A DNA stretch of 58,973 nt, taken from contig JAKYXN010000035.1 in NCBI GenBank assembly GCA_022538095.1, forward strand, positions 1 through 58,973, in the 5' to 3' direction. A program made the position numbers and the translations under genes. The notes below the pieces were generated by a model that saw nothing but the letters and a program-made list of their open reading frames with translations, searched no databases and had not been told where the DNA came from. Source of the stretch: Puniceicoccaceae bacterium K14 (GTDB lineage: Bacteria; Verrucomicrobiota; Verrucomicrobiia; Opitutales; Opitutaceae). Positions 26,101-34,629 of this stretch are shown here, piece by piece. Every line of letters starts with the position of its first letter. Positions within the stretch are counted from its first letter, which is position 1.

Positions 26101-27246
26101 ATGAAATTGCTATCCAAACTGTCGCTCGCCCGTGGGGCTTCTTTGCTTCAAGTATCTACGATTGGGCTGTTTAATGTCTATGAGGTAGCTCAAATGTCAG
26201 CCCAAGGATTACCGGGTAAAACGATTGGACTTCTTCTTGCGATTGAAAATGGGCTATTGCTAGTGAGTGGGGCACTTTGGGGGTGGGTTGCTGATAGGTA
26301 TGGGTGTTACCGACAGCTCGTGATGGGAAGCGCCTTGGTACTAGCGTTTACTCTGTTTTGGCTATCTAGTGCGGAATCGGTTTTCAATTTTACGGTGTAT
26401 GCAGTCCTACGTGGCGTATCGATGACTGCAATGATGACTGTTATGCCTGCTCTGGCTATGGCCAATTTGAAAGAACTGGGACCGGGGAAAAGCTATAGTA
26501 AGTATCGGGTTTTTGGATCTATTGGCTTTATGATTGGCACAGCGATTCTGCCAATATTCTTTGACAGCATTACTTCGATTTTGCGAGCGGCGTCTTTAAT
26601 TCTGCCGTTTTCACTTATATTTATAATGGGTTTAGAGAATCCAGAGCTTGAAGAAAAGAGTGTAGAATTGTCCAAGAAGAGCAAGGTCTTGCCGGCGGTG
26701 GTATGGTGGTACTTGGCGGCCAATTTTATTGTGAGCTTCACTGAACCAGGTAATTTGGGCTTCCTTAATGATTATGTTATAGGTTTGGGTGGCTCTCCTA
26801 AACTCATTGGATGGTATTCTGGAATGACGGGCTTTATTGCTCTTATTTCCTTGCCATTAATGGGAAAATGGGTGGATGCCAGGGGAGTAAAGTGGGTAAT
26901 CGTTTTTGGGTTTTTGTCTCAAGTGTTGAGACCTTTATCGATTTCTTTGATACCAGATCCAAATTGGTTATGGGCCTCTCATGTGTTCCACTTTTTTGGG
27001 TGGGCAGGGCGAGAAGTCGGTAGCATTGTATTTATGACGATGCTACTAGGAGAGCGCCGAAGGGCGGTTGCGGTGTCGCTCGTTGTCACAATCCGTACCG
27101 CTGGGGTGATGGTAGGGTCATACTTTATGGGTACTTGGGCAGACGCGGTGGGGTATCAGTTAATGTTCCAACGCGTCTTTTTCGTCGCGTGCTTGAGCTT
27201 ACCTTTACTTTATATCGCTCTAAGAAAGAGTGATGCTAGGGACTAA
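26101..27246 (+). CDS. MFS transporter (LacY/nucleoside-symporter-like)
   Basis: 381 residues with about 11-12 hydrophobic helices. The loop after helix 2 reads G-W-V-A-D-R-Y-G, the classic MFS motif A, and a second-half copy reads G-K-W-V-D-A-R-G. The R-V-F-G-S-I-G-F segment near residue 139 is typical of the MFS_1_like / LacY-related group. It is divergent from the alginate-lyase-like gene, so import of unsaturated uronates or oligosaccharides is possible. Its stop overlaps by 3 nt the stop of the convergent kinase gene, with no terminator in between. Confidence 0.8.
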   Translation: MKLLSKLSLARGASLLQVSTIGLFNVYEVAQMSAQGLPGKTIGLLLAIENGLLLVSGALWGWVADRYGCYRQLVMGSALVLAFTLFWLSSAESVFNFTVYAVLRGVSMTAMMTVMPALAMANLKELGPGKSYSKYRVFGSIGFMIGTAILPIFFDSITSILRAASLILPFSLIFIMGLENPELEEKSVELSKKSKVLPAVVWWYLAANFIVSFTEPGNLGFLNDYVIGLGGSPKLIGWYSGMTGFIALISLPLMGKWVDARGVKWVIVFGFLSQVLRPLSISLIPDPNWLWASHVFHFFGWAGREVGSIVFMTMLLGERRRAVAVSLVVTIRTAGVMVGSYFMGTWADAVGYQLMFQRVFFVACLSLPLLYIALRKSDARD

Positions 27247-29675
27247 GCCTTTTTGTTTAGGAGTTCTGCAAGCTTTAAGTTGAGTACATCGAGTGGTAGT
27301 GGTTTACCCAGTACTTCATCGATGTTTGCCGGCATTTCTCCCGTCTCCTTGATGAGGTCGCCAAAGCCTGTTACCATGAATATTGGAACGTGTGGCTTTG
27401 CTTTTTTCATCTCAGCGGCGAGTTGATCTCCGCTCATTCCTGGCATCGCTCTATCAGTGATAACCAGATCGTACTCGTGAGATTTGAATTGTTCTAATGC
27501 CGATTTCGGTTCAGCGAAATTGTCCACCACATGCCCGCCGCTTCCGAGAAGTTCCGAGATTACTTCGAGGAGGACTTCTTCGTCGTCGACGAGGAGGATT
27601 TTGAGGGATTGGTTTTTAATTTGAGTGTGCTCTGCTTCTTGTTCGACTTTGCGTTCTGGGGCGTGAGCAGGGAGACTGATTGTAATGTCGGTGCCTTTTC
27701 CTTGTTGGCTGTCGACATTGAATTGGCCTCCATGTCTTTGGATAACACCCATGACAATCGAAAGACCGAGTCCTGTTCCTAGCTTACCTTTGGTTGTGTA
27801 GAAAGGGTCGAGGCATTTGCTTTTGACCTCTTCTGACATACCGTGTCCCGTGTCGCTCACTTTGATTCGAACGGTATCGGCAACATCTTCAATGTTGATA
27901 GAAATGGTTCCGTTTTCGTCCATAGCGTCGACCGCGTTGATTACGAGATTTGTGAGTACTTGGCGAAGCTCTGATTCGTTTCCACGAATGCAGCGTTTGG
28001 ATTCGCATGAATCCAATAATTGAATACTAACTCCTCTGGCTTCTGCTTGATTTTTCCAGCGATGGCGTGTGAGTTCTCTGACTTGGAGGGAGAGATCGTG
28101 TGGGTTGATCTCACTGAATTCATCTTTGTTGCTTTGAGAGCGGTAGAATTCGCGAAGTCGACCAACGACTGAAGCGCCATCTTGCGCCGCTACTTGAATT
28201 TTTTGTAGATAGGCTATGAGCTTCGCTTCGTCTCGACTGTCGGCGGGGATAGTCAATAGGAGCTCCGAAAATCCGAGAATTGGGGCGAGAAGGTTATTGA
28301 AATCGTGCGCGATGCCGCTAGCCATTTGGCCGAGAGCTCGTAGGTTCTCTTGCTGGATAACAGCCTTTTGAGTTTCTTTTAAATCGTTGAGTGCGGATTG
28401 TAACTCGTTGTTTTTATCGTGAAGGTCTAGGGCTGCTTTTTTGGCTTCGGTAGCGTCTTGCAGGATTGCGATGAAGTGGTTGGTGTTCCCATTTTCATCG
28501 GTAATAGGGTAGAGCTGAGTTTTGCTCCAGAATGTATTTTTATCTTTACGGTAGAAGAGGATATCTACGGCGTGCTCTATCTCCTCACTGAGTGCGTTTT
28601 CTATCGATAGAGAAGCGTGAGCATTGGTTTTTAGGCCATTCAAAAAGTTTATTTTTCCTCCGATAACACTATTTCCTGTGTATTGCGTGAGTTCTTCGAA
28701 GGCTTTGTTTACATAGCTTATGCGGAAATTTTGGCCAGATTTTGATAATACAATTACGCTATCGCTGATCAATTCGACGCTGACCTTTAAGAGTTCAGCG
28801 GGAATGCTGGACGATTGGATGGTAATATTTTTGGCATTAAGAGAAATCTTGTTCTCGTGGTCGTCAAACTTTGTAGTGGCAAGGATCGACTGCGTCTTTT
28901 TGGATGCTGACTCTACTCTTAAAACTGTAGTTTGCGGTATTTGATCTTCGACCGTCTTGCTAATGAAAGCATCCGCTTTGGTCTGGTCTTTTTTGATTGT
29001 TAGAGACTGAAGAGATTTGTTCTTAAAATCTTCGATCTTATATCCAGTGGAGTCTTCCCAGTATTGGTTAGCGGATACAAATTTCCCATTTTTGTCATGG
29101 ATTGATGAGAGGGTATAACTATGAGGAAAAAGTTGTTTGCTTGGATAGTCTTCGTGTATGATCGCTTTGACTACGATCTTTGATTCTGACGGTTCGGTTG
29201 AGATGAAAAGAGGTGTTGACTTCAGGTTGAGCTCAACTGCAGGTTTGTTTTTTCGGGGTAGGGTCGCTCGAAAAGTATCTTCTGTGGGCTCTTGAGTGAG
29301 ATTGCCAAGCCATGCTTTGATTTCAGTCTTCTCCTGAATCAAATCGAATATATTTTTATCTCGTAGTTGGTTTGAGGTGTACCCCCATACATTTTCGCTA
29401 CCCGCAGTGTTATCCAAAAAAGTTCCTGATCCATCGATTAGAGAATAGGAAGCGTTTTCGCCTGGCATGGCGAGTGATTGGAAAAATTTCCAATTTACGA
29501 GTGGCTCGAGAGAAGATTGTTCAGCTGATCTACGGCGGTCATTGCCCAAATCGATTGATTTGATATCTTCAGGCCGTTTGCTGGTTGAGCGATTGTCGTT
29601 CGAAATTTGTTTATTTTGAGATGCGCGGGGCATGCTTGTTCCGTCCGTGGTTTTTCCATTTGAGCGAAAATCCAT
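27243..29675 (-). CDS. Hybrid sensor histidine kinase with PAS domains and receiver
   Basis: 810 residues, no membrane segment seen. Residues 1-60 are polar and disordered. Two or three PAS-like domains cover about 65-420 (for example A-N-Q-Y-W-E-D-S-T-G-Y and Y-V-N-K-A-F-E-E-L-T). A coiled coil leads to a HisKA-type domain with His about 457 in G-I-A-H-D-F-N-N-L-L. The ATPase domain has D-T-G-H-G-M and G-T-G-L-G-L-S-I. The C-terminal receiver has phospho-Asp about 736 in I-T-D-R-A-M-P-G. The H-D-F-N-N form of the H-box is typical of cytoplasmic NtrB-like hybrid kinases. The response regulator gene lies upstream on the same strand, 124 nt away. The signal is unknown. Confidence 0.9.
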   Translation of the reverse strand: MDFRSNGKTTDGTSMPRASQNKQISNDNRSTSKRPEDIKSIDLGNDRRRSAEQSSLEPLVNWKFFQSLAMPGENASYSLIDGSGTFLDNTAGSENVWGYTSNQLRDKNIFDLIQEKTEIKAWLGNLTQEPTEDTFRATLPRKNKPAVELNLKSTPLFISTEPSESKIVVKAIIHEDYPSKQLFPHSYTLSSIHDKNGKFVSANQYWEDSTGYKIEDFKNKSLQSLTIKKDQTKADAFISKTVEDQIPQTTVLRVESASKKTQSILATTKFDDHENKISLNAKNITIQSSSIPAELLKVSVELISDSVIVLSKSGQNFRISYVNKAFEELTQYTGNSVIGGKINFLNGLKTNAHASLSIENALSEEIEHAVDILFYRKDKNTFWSKTQLYPITDENGNTNHFIAILQDATEAKKAALDLHDKNNELQSALNDLKETQKAVIQQENLRALGQMASGIAHDFNNLLAPILGFSELLLTIPADSRDEAKLIAYLQKIQVAAQDGASVVGRLREFYRSQSNKDEFSEINPHDLSLQVRELTRHRWKNQAEARGVSIQLLDSCESKRCIRGNESELRQVLTNLVINAVDAMDENGTISINIEDVADTVRIKVSDTGHGMSEEVKSKCLDPFYTTKGKLGTGLGLSIVMGVIQRHGGQFNVDSQQGKGTDITISLPAHAPERKVEQEAEHTQIKNQSLKILLVDDEEVLLEVISELLGSGGHVVDNFAEPKSALEQFKSHEYDLVITDRAMPGMSGDQLAAEMKKAKPHVPIFMVTGFGDLIKETGEMPANIDEVLGKPLPLDVLNLKLAELLNKKA

Positions 29676-29685
29676 TTAGCTCAAT

Positions 29686-29716
29686 GCCACGCCAAGCTTA
29701 GGGGGCCGGGCGTGGC
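29686..29716 (-). other. GC-rich hairpin between response regulator and kinase genes
   Basis: Perfect 8-bp inverted repeat GCCACGCC/GGCGTGGC with a 15-nt loop, 11 nt upstream of the kinase start on the minus strand. No U-tract. It could limit translation or stabilise an mRNA end. Confidence 0.4.
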
Positions 29717-29725
29717 TGGAATGAA

Positions 29726-29752
29726 AATCTGTTTCGTTAGGTGAAACGGATT
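29726..29752. terminator. Hairpin downstream of the response regulator gene
   Basis: 10-bp stem AATCTGTTTC/GAAACGGATT (one G-U pair) with a 7-nt loop, flanked by GTTTTTTAATT on one side and a shorter U-rich stretch on the minus-strand side. It could reduce readthrough from the response regulator into the kinase gene. Confidence 0.5.
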
Positions 29753-29799
29753 GTTTTTTAATTAAAAGAACGTGAGGCCGAGGAATAGGATTTTCGGAC

Positions 29800-30438
29800 T
29801 TAGTTCAGTGAAATGAGATCGTTTTTAATAGCATAGCGAGTAAGAGCGGCGACATCGTGCAAGTTGAGCTTGCGCATGATGTTTGTACGGTGGTTATCCA
29901 CTGTACGTACGCTAATACTTAGCTTAGAGGCGATTTCTTTGGTGGAATAGCTTTCAGCCACGAGTTGAAGGATTTGCTTCTCTCTGTCTGAGAGAGGAAT
30001 TTCGCTAGAACCTGTATCTGGATTGATGATTAGAGAGCGCATTACGCTAGCCATCTTAGGGCCGATGAACGTACCGCCACCGGAGATGATATCTAATGCT
30101 TTCTTGAACTCATCGAAACCATCCATTTTGTCGACGTATCCTTGAGCTCCAGCGGAGAGTAGTTCACGGATATTTGCAGAACTCGCTCTACCAGAGAATA
30201 CGAGAACTTTAATACCAGGGACATGCAGCGTGAGGCCGCGTAGTACTTCCGTACCGCTTAGTTCAGGGAGACCGACATCCAAGATGACGATTTCAGGTTT
30301 TAACTTGATGCATCCTTGCAATCCTTCTTCGCCCGTACCGAAAGATCCAACAATATCGTATCCTGGTAACATAGAGATAAACTCCGATACCATTTCTCTA
30401 ATTGCTGTTTGATCTTCTATAATTACGACGCTTTTCAT
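29800..30438 (-). CDS. NarL/FixJ-family response regulator
   Basis: About 212 residues from the ATG at 30438. An AGGAAG ribosome site lies just upstream, and this start puts the receiver at the N-terminus (M-K-S-V-V-I-I-E-D). The frame opens further up at 30468, which is less likely. The phospho-acceptor is Asp54 in V-I-L-D-V-G-L-P-E. A LuxR-type helix-turn-helix covers about residues 147-210 (L-S-D-R-E-K-Q-I-L-Q-L-V, S-T-K-E-I-A-x-K-L, V-D-N-H-R-T-N-I-M). The hybrid kinase gene downstream is its probable partner. Targets are unknown. Confidence 0.9.
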   Translation of the reverse strand: MKSVVIIEDQTAIREMVSEFISMLPGYDIVGSFGTGEEGLQGCIKLKPEIVILDVGLPELSGTEVLRGLTLHVPGIKVLVFSGRASSANIRELLSAGAQGYVDKMDGFDEFKKALDIISGGGTFIGPKMASVMRSLIINPDTGSSEIPLSDREKQILQLVAESYSTKEIASKLSISVRTVDNHRTNIMRKLNLHDVAALTRYAIKNDLISLN

Positions 30439-30642
30439 ATTTTGAACTTCCTGTTGCTGCCTTATCATACGGCTAGAGGGGAGTTTTCTTAAGCGCCTTT
30501 GTTTCGTGAGCTCATCATAGAAGCTTTTTAACCTCAGGTTTTTTAATTTTTCCGTGAGTAAAAAATTGGATTGTGGACTAGGTTCGAGGTACTGGCATGG
30601 AAAGCCGTTTTACCCTAGCTGGGATGAAGGGGAGGTTTTTTG

Positions 30643-30680
30643 CAAAAAAGAAGACGGACCCCAGAGTAAATCCGGAGCCC
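30643..30680 (-). terminator. Terminator of the actin-like gene
   Basis: Minus-strand 10-bp RNA stem (GGGCTCCGGA with TCTGGGGTCC, three G-U pairs) with a 5-nt loop, followed by GTCTTCTTTTTTG. It is 77 nt beyond the stop codon. Confidence 0.7.
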
Positions 30681-30756
30681 GCCATCCTATTCCTGCACCA
30701 CAAAAAACGTGGAAAACTTCAGGTATGAACCAAACTAAACAACTAACTAATTGATA

Positions 30757-31878
30757 CTAACTAAGAAGATTTTGCCATTGGCGTTCTTTTGCTTGAGAAG
30801 CAGCCTTCATTGCGCCTGAGGCAACGTGCGACTTATATTCTTCTCCAATGCTTAGTACGCTGCAGCCTTCGAAGCCTTCTTCGGTGAGAAGAGACTGAAG
30901 AGCTTTATCAAAGCCTTTGATGTTACTGCCACCGCCGGTAACGATGATGTTTTTCAATAAATCTGGGATACTGTCGGGATCCGCTCTTACGATTAGCTGG
31001 CGAACCGCCTCGTAAACTTTGTTGAGAAGTGTATCACAAGCGGTGCCAACGGGTTCGGCTACTTCGAGCTTTTTGATCTTACCACCAATCATGACAGGGG
31101 CAAGGATGCTGCTCTTGGCGCCTTGAACGAAGGAGTGCTTCTCCTTGATTTCGCGGCACTTGCTGATGGAAATTTGGCAATCTGGATATTTTGCGAGGAT
31201 TTCTTCCTGAATGGCGTTGTCCACTGCGTCACCTGCAATCGAGAAACTGATTTGGTCATCGCCAGAAGGGTAGTAGCCTTGGATAAGGCAGACGTCTGTT
31301 GATCCCGCGCCAATATCGACGAAAATCGAATTACAAACTGGGTCTACGTAAGAATCCTTCAAGAGACTCTTTTCTTCGCGGCTGCCGAGAGCGGCTAGGA
31401 AGGGTTCTGGGATGAGGATTACTTTGTCGAAAATACCGGTGACTGCGAGGCGAACATTTTCGCGAGACGCGGCATCTGCGTTTGCAGGCATTCCGATTAC
31501 GGCGCGCGTTTCTTGTCCTTGTGGGATATTTGCGATTTCCTTGAGATGAATAAGGAAGTCACGAGTGGCATCCATGTCGGAAACAACACCTTCCTTGAGT
31601 GGCTGTACCAAGTTGAGATGCAACTTGTACTTGATCGCCATTTGACCAAAGAGAACTTTAGAATCTCCCGGAATGATTCCTGGAAGGATACCTTCGGTTG
31701 TGTAGCCCACTATGGAAGGGATGATCTCTGTATTGAGGATTTTGCCGCTCTGTTGATCGGCAACTTGGATGCACGTAGTATTTGTTCCGAGGTCGAGACC
31801 TACGATCAACGGGCTGCTCTTCGCTGGCCCGGCTTTTGTTTTTGCCTTAGTGGCTGTCTTTCTTGCTGTTGTTGTCAT
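30757..31878 (-). CDS. MreB/MamK-like actin-family filament protein
   Basis: 373 residues with the actin-fold nucleotide site: phosphate-1 loop V-G-L-D-L-G-T-N-T-T (residues 26-35), phosphate-2 loop F-V-D-I-G-A-G-S-T-D-V (186-196) and adenosine loop I-I-V-T-G-G-G-S-N-I-K-G-F (311-323). The first 23 residues are a Lys/Thr/Ala-rich tail absent from MreB and could bind membrane, DNA or a partner. The sequence is closer to the MamK / bacterial-actin side branch than to cell-shape MreB, and there are no mreC/mreD genes beside it. An unrecognised helical protein is encoded 52 nt upstream in the same orientation. Expected role: ATP-dependent cytoplasmic filaments for positioning or scaffolding. The specific cargo is unknown. 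Confidence 0.8.
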   Translation of the reverse strand: MTTTARKTATKAKTKAGPAKSSPLIVGLDLGTNTTCIQVADQQSGKILNTEIIPSIVGYTTEGILPGIIPGDSKVLFGQMAIKYKLHLNLVQPLKEGVVSDMDATRDFLIHLKEIANIPQGQETRAVIGMPANADAASRENVRLAVTGIFDKVILIPEPFLAALGSREEKSLLKDSYVDPVCNSIFVDIGAGSTDVCLIQGYYPSGDDQISFSIAGDAVDNAIQEEILAKYPDCQISISKCREIKEKHSFVQGAKSSILAPVMIGGKIKKLEVAEPVGTACDTLLNKVYEAVRQLIVRADPDSIPDLLKNIIVTGGGSNIKGFDKALQSLLTEEGFEGCSVLSIGEEYKSHVASGAMKAASQAKERQWQNLLS

Positions 31879-31930
31879 TTTGTGGCGGTTTACTAATAAG
31901 GATGTTCTATTTTACTGAGGTTACTGGCTT

Positions 31931-32509
31931 TTAAATTAAGGCTTCGTCGATACCGTAGCGGTCGATGCTTTCAGCGATGTCTTCGATATCTACTAGGTTA
32001 TCGGCAATATCCTCAGATTCTCTAATCTGAACAGAATCAATCATATCGCTGATATTTGTAATGCCTATGCGCTCGCCCGTAAGCTTGGAATTCCCGTAGT
32101 TCGGATTGACCCATGAGCTAGCGTTCGCATCGCTATCGCGTTCACTCCGTTTTTGGTTGAAACTGGATATATAAAGGGATCGGTACTTGGCTGCGACTTT
32201 CGCCTCTACTTGGGGAATGATCTGCTTCACCAGCGTCTCTTTGAGCATTTTTTGTAGGCGAACGCTTTGGTCAACGATGGCTTGCTCACGTTCGAACATG
32301 TCTCGTAGGTCTGCTTTCGCGTCTTCGCGCAAGGCAGTGGGCAATATCTGTATCCACGCCTTTATAAGAGAAGGGAGCTCTTCTTTAATGATGCGCTTTG
32401 AATCGTTTACTCGATTCTTCTTGTGGTAGATGCACGCAGTACGGAATCGCTCGACGATGAGATTCCATCGTTTCTCTGCTCTATCAGTGACTTTGTTGGA
32501 TGCGATCAT
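31931..32509 (-). CDS. Helical protein of unknown function, partner of the actin-like protein
   Basis: 192 residues, no signal peptide or membrane segment. Residues 1-115 are predicted by eye to be almost entirely helical and rich in charge (R-A-E-K-R-W, K-A-D-L-R-D-M-F-E-R-E-Q, V-E-A-K-V-A-A-K-Y), so a coiled coil or helical bundle is likely. Residues 118-150 look disordered (S/N/G/D-rich). The tail is acidic with repeated I-E/D-D-I-A/I-D-S elements, the kind of peptide that could bind a filament. I recognise no family. It is the first gene of a two-gene unit with the actin-like gene, so a filament regulator, nucleator or cargo adaptor is a reasonable hypothesis. Confidence 0.6.
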   Translation of the reverse strand: MIASNKVTDRAEKRWNLIVERFRTACIYHKKNRVNDSKRIIKEELPSLIKAWIQILPTALREDAKADLRDMFEREQAIVDQSVRLQKMLKETLVKQIIPQVEAKVAAKYRSLYISSFNQKRSERDSDANASSWVNPNYGNSKLTGERIGITNISDMIDSVQIRESEDIADNLVDIEDIAESIDRYGIDEALI

Positions 32510-32526
32510 AGATTGTCGCAGTCCTA

Positions 32527-32543
32527 AGCCTTAAATGTGCCAA
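32527..32543 (-). promoter_or_regulatory. Candidate sigma-54 promoter of the actin-like operon
   Basis: Minus-strand TTGGCACATTTAAGGCT matches the -24/-12 consensus TTGGCACrnnnnTTGCw, with GG and GC correctly spaced by 12. The predicted start would lie only a few bases before the ATG at 32509, which weakens the call. Confidence 0.35.
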
Positions 32544-32557
32544 CTTAGTTTTGTGTT

Positions 32558-32574
32558 TTGTAAGTCGCTTACAA
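32558..32574. promoter_or_regulatory. Perfect 17-bp palindrome upstream of the actin-like operon
   Basis: TTGTAAG-TCG-CTTACAA, a perfect 7+3+7 inverted repeat 49 bp before the first gene and just upstream of the sigma-54-like element. It could be an operator or activator site. Confidence 0.45.
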
Positions 32575-32714
32575 TCAGTAGATAAAAATTATAAACCTAC
32601 GGGTGAGGTCGTGCGATTTCCGGAAAATGGATATAAATTGCCTACCTTGAAACAACGGAATTGGGGTGTGTTGGGGCGCTCAGAGAGCTGGGGCCCTACT
32701 ATTTTTGCCCAGTG

Positions 32715-33395
32715 CTATTCGAATTGTTGCTTGAAGGCTGCTAGTTCTGCCTCAATGGCGTCGATTTTTCCGGCTTGTGCGGCAATTATTGCCTCCAGCT
32801 TTTGCAAACGTTCCTCAGCTTCTTGGGGGAGCTGCACAGCCACGCTGACTTTCATTGGCTCCGCTGTGTTTGATTCTTCGATCTCAGTTAACTCAGTCAA
32901 AGTATGGCAATAACGGTGATCTTTGCGGCCGGGTTGTTTCGGCAATTGCCTAACGAGGGCGTAAGGCTCAAGGGCTAATTGGTCCAAGTGTTCGCGAACG
33001 ACTTCAACACTTGGAATCGCCTGCATGCGCTCACAACGCCCGCGGAGTTCGCCAGGTGTTTGTGGCCCGCGAATAAGGAGCTCGGTTAAAATGGCTCTTT
33101 GCGAGGGGCTAACTTTCCATTGGGACTCGAAGGAGTGCTTGTATTTTAGGACTCGGGAGTCAGCCGTTTTAGTGAGCGTGAGCAATTTCTTGAGTCGCAG
33201 CGCTTCTAAGGCTGGGTTAACCTCCGCTTCTTCCAATTCCATAACCGGGAAGCGATTGGACTTTTGGTTGCAGGCGTTGATGAGGCTGTTGAGGGAAAGC
33301 GGGTAATTGTCCGGAGTTGTTACTTCCTTCTCACACAGGCATCCCAAGATGCGGGCTTCGATGATTGAAAGTTGGATATCTGCGTCTTCGTTCAT
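32715..33395 (-). CDS. YceH-family (UPF0502/DUF480) protein
   Basis: 226 residues. The opening E-A-R-I-L-G-C-L-C-E-K-E-V-T-T-P-D-N-Y-P-L-S is diagnostic of the YceH family, followed by two winged-helix-like units (L-N-S-L-I-N-A-C-N-Q-K-S-N-R and G-P-Q-T-P-G-E-L-R-G-R). A C-terminal coiled coil (E-E-R-L-Q-K-L-E-A-I-I-A) covers about 195-225. The fold suggests DNA binding, but the function is not established. It is a single-gene unit, divergent from the type II secretion cluster. Confidence 0.88.
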   Translation of the reverse strand: MNEDADIQLSIIEARILGCLCEKEVTTPDNYPLSLNSLINACNQKSNRFPVMELEEAEVNPALEALRLKKLLTLTKTADSRVLKYKHSFESQWKVSPSQRAILTELLIRGPQTPGELRGRCERMQAIPSVEVVREHLDQLALEPYALVRQLPKQPGRKDHRYCHTLTELTEIEESNTAEPMKVSVAVQLPQEAEERLQKLEAIIAAQAGKIDAIEAELAAFKQQFE

Positions 33396-33590
33396 TTGTT
33401 GGAAAATTTAGGGCTTTCGGTTTGAATCGTATTTTAAAGTAGCGGCTTTAAACAGATCACAAAAAAGAATCAGCAAAAAAGATGAAACCTATAGCGAGAT
33501 TTCGCGTCATTGATGGTTGTTAGGTCTTTACTCTTTAAGTATTTCCCTAGTATCTAGCTTAGATTTTTAACCCTGAATGAATTTAGAAGC

Positions 33591-34031
33591 ATGTTTGTAA
33601 GTAAGAAGAAAACGCAATTTCGCGCAAACAAGTCAGGTATGACTTTGATCGAAATCGTATTGGTGATCGCCTTGATTGTTGCGATTTTGGGATTTGCAGT
33701 AGGAAACCTCGGAAATATCTTTGGCAATCAGCAAGTGAAGTTAGCGTCTTTGACGGTGAAGGATACTTATGATCTTCCGCTCACGACTTATCGAGTAGAC
33801 ATGGGTTCCTATCCTAACACTGCTCTCGGCCTTAAAGCTCTCATCACAAAACCGCAGAATGATCGTGGTCGCTGGAGAGGACCGTATTTGAAGGACGAAG
33901 AAAAATTAATCGACCCGTGGGGTAATCCTTATCAGTATGTTTCTCCAGGAACGCATAATAAAACTGGATACGATCTTTCTTCTTGGGGGCCAGATGGCGT
34001 TGCATCAGGAGATGACATTAAAAACTGGTAG
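33591..34031 (+). CDS. gspG: Type II secretion major pseudopilin GspG
   Basis: 146 residues. The prepilin leader K-S-G is cut before M-T-L-I-E, giving Glu at mature position 5. A hydrophobic helix follows, then the GspG-type C-terminal fold with L-G-L-K-A-L, G-P-Y-L-K, D-P-W-G-N-P-Y-Q-Y and S-W-G-P-D-G (calcium-site region). It is the main subunit of the pseudopilus that pushes folded proteins through the secretin. The strong terminator right after it suggests extra transcripts of this gene alone, matching its need for more copies. Confidence 0.92.
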   Translation: MFVSKKKTQFRANKSGMTLIEIVLVIALIVAILGFAVGNLGNIFGNQQVKLASLTVKDTYDLPLTTYRVDMGSYPNTALGLKALITKPQNDRGRWRGPYLKDEEKLIDPWGNPYQYVSPGTHNKTGYDLSSWGPDGVASGDDIKNW

Positions 34032-34048
34032 GATGCGAATCAGTCGAA

Positions 34049-34077
34049 AGGCGAGCTAAGCGTAGTTCGCCTTTTTT
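34049..34077 (+). terminator. Terminator after gspG
   Basis: 9-bp stem AGGCGAGCT/AGTTCGCCT (one G-U pair), 6-nt loop, then TTTTT. It likely lowers expression of the downstream gsp genes relative to gspG. Confidence 0.85.
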
Positions 34078-34113
34078 ATCTTAATTTACCCAGTCGTTTT
34101 TAAATACGTGCGA

Positions 34114-34629
34114 ATGTTGAAACATAGAAACCAAGGATTTTCCTTGGTCGAGGTTTTGTTAGTGATCGCTTTGATCGCAATGTTTGTCGGCACTATTGTT
34201 GTGAATGTGCAAGGCATGTTCCATCGCAGTGAAATCAATTCGGTTGAGGATGGATTTTGGCAAGCGGTAGATAAGGCGAAACAAAATTCAGTTTTTCAGC
34301 AGCGTAAGTATCGGCTTTTCTTCGACGAAGAATTGAGAGCGTTTAAGATTGTATCCGGCGAAATGGAGGAGGTGTTTGGCTTTGACCTAGGTCCTTTGGC
34401 TGAAGAGATGCACTTGGAAGTGAGATTTACGGAAAAGATGCCTGACAATGGTTCGAAGCTAATTGGGGGGCGTCGGATCTCGGATCGTGAAATAGAGAAA
34501 GTGCTTTTCTATCCAGATGGAACCTGTACGCCTTTTTCGGTGACGATGGATATATCTGAATACAGTACCCAATACGATATAGATCCTTGGACGGCTGCTC
34601 CGTTAGTGCCCGAAGAGAATAGGCGATGA
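34114..34629 (+). CDS. gspH: Type II secretion minor pseudopilin GspH
   Basis: About 171 residues from the ATG at 34114; an in-frame GTG at 34108 is possible. Prepilin site N-Q-G cut before F-S-L-V-E-V (Glu at +5) and a long hydrophobic helix. The globular part has the loose beta-rich GspH form. It is assigned by position after gspG and by size. It overlaps gspI by an ATGA junction. Confidence 0.75.
   Translation: MLKHRNQGFSLVEVLLVIALIAMFVGTIVVNVQGMFHRSEINSVEDGFWQAVDKAKQNSVFQQRKYRLFFDEELRAFKIVSGEMEEVFGFDLGPLAEEMHLEVRFTEKMPDNGSKLIGGRRISDREIEKVLFYPDGTCTPFSVTMDISEYSTQYDIDPWTAAPLVPEENRR

Noticed and set aside
30757-31878. Cell-shape protein MreB
   Set aside because: No mreC/mreD follow, an extra basic N-terminal tail is present, and a specific unknown partner gene is adjacent; a MamK-like side branch fits better.
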